This document shows positions 8,491-12,624 of a stretch of 12,624 nt of DNA, piece after piece. Every line of letters begins with the position of its first letter. Position 1 is the first letter of the stretch. Location of the stretch: positions 1 through 12,624 of the forward strand of contig JAUZQT010000142.1 in assembly GCA_030950825.1 (NCBI GenBank), in the 5' to 3' direction. The position numbers and the translations under genes are program-made. This DNA comes from Mariprofundaceae bacterium. Lineage in GTDB: Bacteria > Pseudomonadota > Zetaproteobacteria > Mariprofundales > Mariprofundaceae. Below the pieces are notes generated by a model. The model was not told the origin of the DNA and searched no databases. It saw nothing but the letters and a program-made list of their open reading frames with translations.

Positions 8491-8911
8491 GAGGCTCAAA
8501 GTCGAAATCACGACGCAATTTATGACGAACTTTATCCATACCTTTCAAATCTGATTCCTCATAATCATCAGGATCAACATCCTTTACAGGCCCCATCAGC
8601 CATACTGTAACATGGTAAGATGATGAAATTTTAACAGCACTTCCACTTGCCCTGATTATCAAATTGTCATGAAACGCTTGGGGTATATCCTCAGTATTTA
8701 GGTATTTAATTTTAAACAATTCAGGAAGACGTTCACGAATGTCTTTTTCCGTTTTACTAGACATTGATTTTGCAACACCTTCGAAGGTATCTTGAATTTT
8801 CCAATAGGCATTATAAACAGGAAAAATCGTATAAGCCGCTACCACGCATCCAGCAATAATAGCACCCCATAGCATCAATTTAATCATTGAGAAGCCTTGC
8901 TCACCTTTCAT
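8474..8911 (-). CDS. DUF4845-type small membrane protein
   Basis: The product is 145 residues with a pilin-like N-terminus: KGEQGFSMIK followed by one hydrophobic helix (about 9-29). A soluble domain follows with alternating helix and strand character and an acidic/basic tail. Small single-pass proteins of this type commonly lie between lepB and rnc in Proteobacteria and are annotated DUF4845; the function is not known. The family assignment rests on position, size and N-terminal pattern. The start at 8911 was chosen because a near-ideal ribosome binding site lies just upstream; an upstream start at 8965 would run through that site and into lepB. It is 23 bp from lepB and overlaps rnc by 17 bp. 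Confidence 0.8.
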   Translation of the reverse strand: MKGEQGFSMIKLMLWGAIIAGCVVAAYTIFPVYNAYWKIQDTFEGVAKSMSSKTEKDIRERLPELFKIKYLNTEDIPQAFHDNLIIRASGSAVKISSSYHVTVWLMGPVKDVDPDDYEESDLKGMDKVRHKLRRDFDFEPHAETP

Positions 8912-8914
8912 AGA

Positions 8915-8923
8915 TCCTCCTTT
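8915..8923 (-). promoter_or_regulatory. Strong ribosome binding site for DUF4845 gene
   Basis: On the minus strand the bases read AAAGGAGGA followed by TCT and then ATG. This is the best Shine-Dalgarno sequence in the operon and fixes the start of the downstream gene at 8911. Confidence 0.8.
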
Positions 8924-8934
8924 AGCCCACATTA

Positions 8935-9603
8935 TTAATGAATCAAATGCCCCAAACGATCCCAACGAACTTCACCCTTCGCGCCATCCCATGACCACCA
9001 CACAACAGCTGCTTTACCCACCAAGTAAGCCTGTGGGACAAATCCCCAAAAACGCGAATCTCTGGAGTTGTTTCGATTATCACCCAATACCATGTAATGC
9101 CCTTCTGGAACTTTCCAGTGCCCATCACGAATTGAAAAGTCCTTACGTAAAACTTGGTGGCTCACATCAAACAGCCGCTCTTCAAACAATGTGGATATAT
9201 CCACACTTCCATCGCCCAAAAAATATGCCCTAGAACCTTTTTCTTGTAATGGCATTTCTTTGCCATTGACTGAAAGCTTATTATCAACATAAAGAATATC
9301 ATCACCAGGCAAGCCTACAATACGCTTGATATAATCTTTACTACGATCTTCTGGATAATCAAAAACCACAACATCGCCACGCTTCGCCAACTTCGGCGCA
9401 AGCTGAATATCTGTCAGTGGGATACGGAAACCATAATCATAACGTGTCACAAAAAGGTAATCCCCTACTTCCAATGTTGGCACCATACTGGATGATGGAA
9501 TTTTAAATGGCGCAACAATAAAACTACGAATCACAATGGCAATAATCGCAATCACAATCAATGATTCAAGCCACTCACGCCATATAGGTTTTTCTTCACT
9601 CAT
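8935..9603 (-). CDS. lepB: Signal peptidase I
   Basis: LepB is the membrane serine protease that removes signal peptides from Sec and Tat substrates on the periplasmic side. The 222 residues begin with one transmembrane segment (about 15-32). The catalytic box PSSSMVPTL (36-44) follows, with nucleophile S39, and then YIKRIVGLPGD (91-101) with general base K93. Box E is GDNRNNSRDSR (174-184). It is shorter than the two-helix E. coli enzyme, having only one helix before the catalytic serine. The start lies 3 nt after the lepA stop, with a GGAGAGGA ribosome binding site inside the lepA end, so lepA and lepB are surely co-transcribed. Confidence 0.98.
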   Translation of the reverse strand: MSEEKPIWREWLESLIVIAIIAIVIRSFIVAPFKIPSSSMVPTLEVGDYLFVTRYDYGFRIPLTDIQLAPKLAKRGDVVVFDYPEDRSKDYIKRIVGLPGDDILYVDNKLSVNGKEMPLQEKGSRAYFLGDGSVDISTLFEERLFDVSHQVLRKDFSIRDGHWKVPEGHYMVLGDNRNNSRDSRFWGFVPQAYLVGKAAVVWWSWDGAKGEVRWDRLGHLIH

Positions 9604-9606
9604 TGA

Positions 9607-11424
9607 TTAATCCTCTCCCAATTTTAATACGGCCAAAAATGCCTCTTGCGGCACTTCCACGCTACCGATTGACTTCATGCGTTTTTTACCACGCTTCTGT
9701 TTTTCAAGCAGTTTACGTTTACGTGAAATATCACCACCGTAACACTTGGCAGTCACATTCTTGCGCACGGCCTTAATCGTTTCACGCGCCAAAATTTTAC
9801 CGCCCATTGCGGCTTGAATCGGCACATCAAACTGCTGGCGTGGAATCAATTCGCGAAGCTTTTTCACTAAAGCACGACCTCGCGAATCAGCAAGTGAGCG
9901 ATGCACGATCATGGATAAGGCATCCACAGCCTCGCTGTGAACCAAGACATCCAGTTTCACAACATCCTCTTCACGAAATTCTGCCAATTCATAATCCATG
10001 GATGCATAACCGCGTGTCACAGATTTTAATTTATCGTAGAAATCAATCACCATTTCAGCAAACGGCAGGTTATAGGTCAACATTACACGACCCTGACCAA
10101 TAAATTTCATGTCTTCTTGCATACCACGCCTATCTTGGCACAATTTCATCATCGAACCAACAAACTCTTCTGGCATAAATATATTGGCACGCACCGTAGG
10201 CTCTTCAATTTTAGAAATGAATTGTGCATCTGGAAACTCGCTCGGATTGGCAATTTCTTTCATCGTGCCATCACTATAGTAAATACGATAGACCACCGAT
10301 GGTGCTGTGGTAATTAAATCCAAATCATATTCACGCTCTAGGCGCTCCTGAATAATCTCCATGTGCAGCATACCAAGAAATCCACAACGAAAACCCAAAC
10401 CCAAAGCAGTGGAGCTTTCTGTTTCGTAGGTGAACGCAGGGTCATTCATGTTTAATTTTTCAAGTGAATCACGCAAATCAACATAATTAGCAGAGTCAAC
10501 AGGGTACAACCCTGAAAACACCATCGCCTTAGGCTCACGAAAGCCTGGCAAAGCCTCTTCTGCTGGCTTGCGATCCAAGGTTACCGTATCACCAACGCGC
10601 AAGTCAGACAACGTTTTAATGCCACAAACCATAAAACCAACGGATCCTGAAACCAGTTCTTTTTCTGATACTGGTGCAGGCTGAAAAACCCCTACATCAT
10701 TCACTTCATAAGCCGTTTTATTCGACATCAAGCGAATCTTATCACCCTTTTTCAATACACCATCAAACACCCGCACCAATGCTACTGCACCCACATACGA
10801 GTCAAACCATGAATCAACAATCAACGCTCTCAATGTCTTATCATCATGCTCTTGCGGCGCAGGCATGCGCTGAACAATAGCTTCCAAGACCGCATCAATG
10901 CCCTGACCCGTTTTCGCAGATACCGCAATCGCCTCAGAGGCATCAATGCCTATGACCTCTTCTATTTGCCGTTTGGCTTCTTCAATATCAGCCGAAGGCA
11001 AATCAATTTTATTGATCACAGGAATAATTTCCAAATTATTTTCCATCGCCAAATAAACATTGGCAAGCGTTTGCGCTTCCACCCCTTGTGCTGCATCAAC
11101 AATCAGCAATGCCCCTTCACAAGCCTGCAATGAACGCGATACTTCAGAGGTAAAATCCACATGCCCTGGTGTATCAATCAGGTTTAATTTATATGTCTTC
11201 CCATCTTTAGCGGGATAATCCAAGCTTGCTGTTTGTGCTTTGATGGTAATGCCGCGCTCTTGCTCCAAATCCATGGAATCGAGCACTTGCTTCTTCATTT
11301 CACGTTCAGAAAGCGCTCCCGTTTCTTCAATGAGCCTATCTGCAAGGGTTGATTTACCATGATCAATATGAGCGATAATCGAAAAATTGCGTATATATTT
11401 CTGTTTAGAGGTTGTGTTTGCCAT
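9607..11424 (-). CDS. lepA: Elongation factor 4 (LepA) GTPase
   Basis: LepA is a ribosome-associated GTPase of the EF-G family that acts in translation and initiation quality. With the ATG at 11424 it has 605 residues, close to the roughly 600 of the family. The G motifs are AHIDHGKST (18-26), RGITI (57-61), DTPGH (84-88), NKID (138-141) and SAKTG. The C-terminus carries the LepA-specific YGGDISRKRKLLEKQK region. An in-frame start at 11586 would add 54 residues with no family resemblance and is rejected. The chosen start has only a weak Shine-Dalgarno sequence. As the first gene of the run, its promoter should lie between 11425 and 11700. Confidence 0.98.
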   Translation of the reverse strand: MANTTSKQKYIRNFSIIAHIDHGKSTLADRLIEETGALSEREMKKQVLDSMDLEQERGITIKAQTASLDYPAKDGKTYKLNLIDTPGHVDFTSEVSRSLQACEGALLIVDAAQGVEAQTLANVYLAMENNLEIIPVINKIDLPSADIEEAKRQIEEVIGIDASEAIAVSAKTGQGIDAVLEAIVQRMPAPQEHDDKTLRALIVDSWFDSYVGAVALVRVFDGVLKKGDKIRLMSNKTAYEVNDVGVFQPAPVSEKELVSGSVGFMVCGIKTLSDLRVGDTVTLDRKPAEEALPGFREPKAMVFSGLYPVDSANYVDLRDSLEKLNMNDPAFTYETESSTALGLGFRCGFLGMLHMEIIQERLEREYDLDLITTAPSVVYRIYYSDGTMKEIANPSEFPDAQFISKIEEPTVRANIFMPEEFVGSMMKLCQDRRGMQEDMKFIGQGRVMLTYNLPFAEMVIDFYDKLKSVTRGYASMDYELAEFREEDVVKLDVLVHSEAVDALSMIVHRSLADSRGRALVKKLRELIPRQQFDVPIQAAMGGKILARETIKAVRKNVTAKCYGGDISRKRKLLEKQKRGKKRMKSIGSVEVPQEAFLAVLKLGED

Positions 11425-11546
11425 TGTCGCGGCAGTGTACTCACAGCAGTAAGGCTGCGCCACTGACAAAGTGATTCTAAGCCTCAGGGCTTGGAAATGC
11501 TGCCCATTCACGCCACGCATCAAGCATCGGGAAATACAACGCAAGT

Positions 11547-11575
11547 CGTATATTTTTATAACCCATGCTTTGCAA
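11547..11575 (-). promoter_or_regulatory. Candidate promoter for the lepA operon
   Basis: On the minus strand TTGCAA (11570-11575) and TATACG (11547-11552) are separated by 17 bp; each matches the sigma-70 consensus at four of six positions. Transcription would begin near 11540, giving a leader of about 115 nt before lepA. The -35 and much of the spacer lie inside the 22-bp palindrome. It is a sequence match only, and overlapping use of the small ORF in this region is possible. Confidence 0.3.
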
Positions 11576-11583
11576 AGCATGGG
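11562..11583. repeat. 22-bp perfect palindrome
   Basis: The arm CCCATGCTTTG is followed immediately by its exact reverse complement CAAAGCATGGG, with no spacer. It may serve as an operator for a dimeric regulator because it covers a candidate -35, or as an RNA hairpin with a UGCA loop. It also falls in the second half of the TGA-interrupted ORF. Confidence 0.85.
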
Positions 11584-11592
11584 CACGACAGT

Positions 11593-11613
11593 ATTTGTGA
11601 ATTATTCAGGTTA
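11593..11613 (-). repeat. Left copy of 21-nt inverted repeat
   Basis: On the minus strand it reads TAACCTGAATAATTCA followed by CAAAT. The copy at 12160-12180 on the plus strand differs at one of 21 bases. The core TGAATAATTCA is itself palindromic around its central base. The two copies face each other across the zinc-ribbon gene. Confidence 0.8.
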
Positions 11614-11734
11614 GTATGCTGCCAATAGATAATTGATGCAGCGCCTTATGATCAGAAATGCTTTCGGGTTTGATTTTCTCAATCATATCACCTTAATTTG
11701 TCTCAATTGATTTATCTCGATTCATTCATCACTG

Positions 11735-11762
11735 TTGATTTGTAACTATTTTTTGCTAAATT
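11735..11762 (+). promoter_or_regulatory. Candidate promoter for zinc-ribbon gene
   Basis: TTGATT (11735-11740) and TAAATT (11757-11762) are separated by 16 bp in an AT-rich stretch, upstream of the plus-strand gene starting at 11820. The match is moderate and the surrounding bases are AT-rich, so chance is possible. Confidence 0.3.
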
Positions 11763-11810
11763 ACCACTGAATACGCTTTATGAATGTCAAATTATCGCAC
11801 TTATTATTTG

Positions 11811-11817
11811 GGAGGAG
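11811..11817 (+). promoter_or_regulatory. Ribosome binding site deciding the zinc-ribbon start
   Basis: GGAGGAG lies 2 nt before the ATG at 11820 (GGAGGAGACATG). It places the real start 12 codons inside the longest open frame and is good evidence that the short gene is translated. Confidence 0.75.
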
Positions 11818-11819
11818 AC

Positions 11820-11975
11820 ATGAAGCAGGTTAAGATGACATGCCCACGTTGCAAAGAAAAATTTCAGGCAACCGTCGCAGATGTATACGAATGCCCATTT
11901 TGTGGCACCAGTGTACGCCAAAAAAAATCAACAGAGGATGGTGATATGGAAAAAACTCAAATTATGAAAATTTAA
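11820..11975 (+). CDS. Small zinc-ribbon protein, function unknown
   Basis: The product is 51 residues with two CxxC knuckles, C8-PR-C11 and C25-PF-C28, the second followed by glycine. This is the pattern of a rubredoxin-like zinc ribbon. The tail (33-51) is charged and probably disordered. There is no signal peptide or membrane segment, so it should be cytoplasmic. It is transcribed divergently from lepA and is flanked by a 21-nt inverted repeat pair. Proteins of this shape may bind nucleic acid or protein partners, but no specific function can be assigned. The strong Shine-Dalgarno sequence and intact cysteines argue for a real gene rather than a chance frame. Confidence 0.75.
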   Translation: MKQVKMTCPRCKEKFQATVADVYECPFCGTSVRQKKSTEDGDMEKTQIMKI

Positions 11976-12159
11976 CTTAGAAATGGGCACGGAATAACTT
12001 GAATCCAGACTCGCTGGAATAACGATTGCGTCAATAATCCTGCACTGGGCTCCAGCCATTCAAAAAGCATGAATCCAATAAAGCTCTGTAGGGTTGCCCA
12101 ATGAAATTAGATTGAAGTACAGCCAGCCCTCATTGTCATAACCTGAAAACCAGAGCTCT

Positions 12160-12180
12160 TAACCTGAATAATTCATAAAT
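12160..12180 (+). repeat. Right copy of 21-nt inverted repeat
   Basis: It reads TAACCTGAATAATTCA followed by TAAAT and matches the reverse complement of 11593-11613 at 20 of 21 positions. The sequences beyond the repeat differ on both sides of both copies, so only this short unit is shared. It could be an insertion-sequence end, the terminus of a small cassette, or a regulator site. Confidence 0.8.
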
Positions 12181-12224
12181 CGTTGTGATGATTGCGAAGA
12201 ACCTTTATTTGCAACGATTTTTTT
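12177..12224 (+). terminator. Weak terminator-like hairpin
   Basis: A perfect 9-bp stem AAATCGTTG (12177-12185) and CAACGATTT (12212-12220) is followed by four further Ts, but the loop is 26 nt and the stem is AT-rich. It could end transcripts from the zinc-ribbon gene. The large loop makes efficient termination doubtful. Confidence 0.22.
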
Positions 12225-12278
12225 GTCGATAGTGCCGACCAATGGATACGGTCGACTGGCAAAGAATTCGCTGGAACA

Positions 12279-12391
12279 GGGTCAGGCTTTCCTGTTTGCT
12301 TATTTTGTCAGTCACGCTACTGTTCTGGCATGGCAATAATGCATGCCCCCGTTATAAGTCGCATAAATATGTTAATAGAAAAGCCTGACCC
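12279..12391 (+). mobile_element. MITE-like derivative of the HUH transposase element
   Basis: The 113-bp unit has the same perfect 12-bp terminal inverted repeats as 333-696 (12279-12290 and 12380-12391). Its first 58 bases match the reverse complement of the gene-start end of the first copy with about five differences, including the ATGGCA start of the transposase gene. Its last 36 or so bases match the other end with about four differences. Everything between, including the HUH motif, is deleted. It is inverted relative to the first copy. It is a non-autonomous element that would need a transposase supplied from elsewhere. Confidence 0.8.
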
Positions 12392-12484
12392 AGTTCGGTT
12401 CGTTACGTTAAAGGGGTTAATATTGAAAGAACTTCTGCTTAGAGAAATTCTTTGGATTTTTGATAGTTTGATTGGAATGCGTTA

Positions 12485-12622
12485 TCAACCATCCAAGAAT
12501 GATGGCGGTAAGAACAGCCACTCTGAGGGGCTTTCTCCTATTTTCGTATCAATAGCTTCGATCAGGCCTTTTGATGTCAATATCGATTTTATCTTCTCCA
12601 ACTCCCGTTGATTGGTTCTCAG
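12485..12622 (-). CDS. C-terminal fragment of an unidentified gene running off the right edge
   Basis: A minus-strand frame is open from the window edge for 45 codons to TGA at 12485-12487. It reads like a real protein end: a charged amphipathic helix (NQRELEKIKSILTSKG) and then SPSEWLFLPPSFLDG. No family is recognised. The overlapping plus-strand frame is less protein-like and runs through the MITE. Because only the end is visible, both the call and the reading frame are tentative. Confidence 0.4.
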   Translation of the reverse strand: MRTNQRELEKIKSILTSKGLIEAIDTKIGESPSEWLFLPPSFLDG

Positions 12623-12624
12623 TT

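Larger units (their letters stand above)
11477..11686 (-). pseudogene. Small ORF interrupted by one in-frame TGA, upstream of lepA
   Basis: On the minus strand an ATG at 11684-11686, preceded by an AAGG ribosome-binding-like sequence, opens 26 codons beginning MIEKIKPESISDHK and ending at TGA (11606-11608). The same frame continues for 42 protein-like codons, including ALQSMGYKNIRLALYFP and MLDAWREW, to TAG at 11477-11479. No family is firmly recognised. The second half faintly resembles the C-terminal helix-strand of RecB-like nucleases, which is a guess. The TGA lies within a 21-nt sequence that recurs inverted at 12160-12180. Simplest reading: a decayed small gene. A readthrough or recoded gene, or two separate pieces joined by a repeat insertion, are alternatives. 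Confidence 0.3.
11976..12278. other. Gene-poor, repeat-rich intergenic mosaic
   Basis: No complete gene is seen. TCCAG-ACTCG-CTGGA at about 12004-12018 is a short REP-like hairpin, with a second CTGG/CCAG pair near 12045. The minus strand has a 32-codon open stretch at 12060-12158 that reads protein-like (GYDNEGWLYFNLISL) but has no start and no recognised family. Upstream of it, in the same frame beyond a TAA at 12159-12161, an open stretch ends in FMNYSG at the inverted repeat. This looks like the debris of old mobile sequences, but the parent elements are not identified. Confidence 0.45.

Noticed and set aside
8912..8965. Upstream start for the DUF4845 protein
   Set aside because: It would be encoded across a near-perfect ribosome binding site and overlap lepB. 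The ATG at 8911 is far better placed.
11425..11586. 54-residue N-terminal extension of LepA
   Set aside because: The family begins a few residues before the first G motif. The extension shows no resemblance to LepA and runs through the palindrome and candidate promoter.
12192..12611. 139-codon plus-strand open frame near the right end
   Set aside because: It begins at TTG without a ribosome binding site, crosses the whole MITE-like element, and has no protein resemblance. The minus strand reads more like protein in its 3' part.
1..12624. tRNA, rRNA or riboswitch genes
   Set aside because: No cloverleaf, rRNA core or riboswitch-like conserved stretch was recognised by reading either strand.

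Overview
This 12.6 kb window reads as a proteobacterial chromosome. The core is a run of seven minus-strand housekeeping genes, in transcription order lepA, lepB, a DUF4845-type membrane protein, rnc, a WbpM/CapD-like nucleotide-sugar dehydratase, priA and uvrA. The lepA-lepB-(DUF4845)-rnc order is typical of beta/gamma/zeta-type Proteobacteria. The moderately AT-leaning composition would fit a gamma- or zetaproteobacterium, but the genus cannot be named from sequence alone.

Left edge (1-866): the trailer end of a CRISPR array, with four complete repeats and one cut by the window edge. The repeats are 36-37 nt and end in ATTGAAAC; no cas gene or leader is visible. The third repeat is degenerate, and its hairpin is broken. 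Immediately after the last repeat, and abutting a 9-nt repeat-like tail, is a 364-bp element with perfect 12-bp terminal inverted repeats. It carries a truncated REP-associated (Y1/HUH) transposase gene. A gene-poor stretch follows, up to the uvrA stop.

Centre (867-11424): tightly packed minus-strand genes with overlaps or very short gaps, suggesting one operon or overlapping transcription units. The products cover translation-factor recycling (LepA), signal-peptide cleavage (LepB), dsRNA processing (RNase III), surface-glycan precursor synthesis (WbpM-like), replication restart (PriA) and nucleotide excision repair (UvrA). A glycan gene between rnc and priA is an unusual neighbour. RNase III has Asn where a metal-binding Asp is usually found.

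Right edge (11425-12624): a divergent intergenic region and a repeat-rich mosaic. It holds a candidate lepA promoter overlapping a 22-bp perfect palindrome, a small ORF interrupted by an in-frame TGA, a 51-aa zinc-ribbon microprotein gene on the plus strand, and a 21-nt near-perfect inverted repeat pair flanking that gene. It also holds a 113-bp MITE-like derivative of the same transposase element found next to the CRISPR array, in opposite orientation and with the transposase gene deleted just after its second codon. A probable C-terminal fragment of a minus-strand gene runs off the right edge.

Main points for follow-up: the two-copy HUH-transposase/MITE family with one copy at the CRISPR trailer, the TGA-interrupted ORF and palindrome upstream of lepA, and the inverted repeats around the zinc-ribbon gene.
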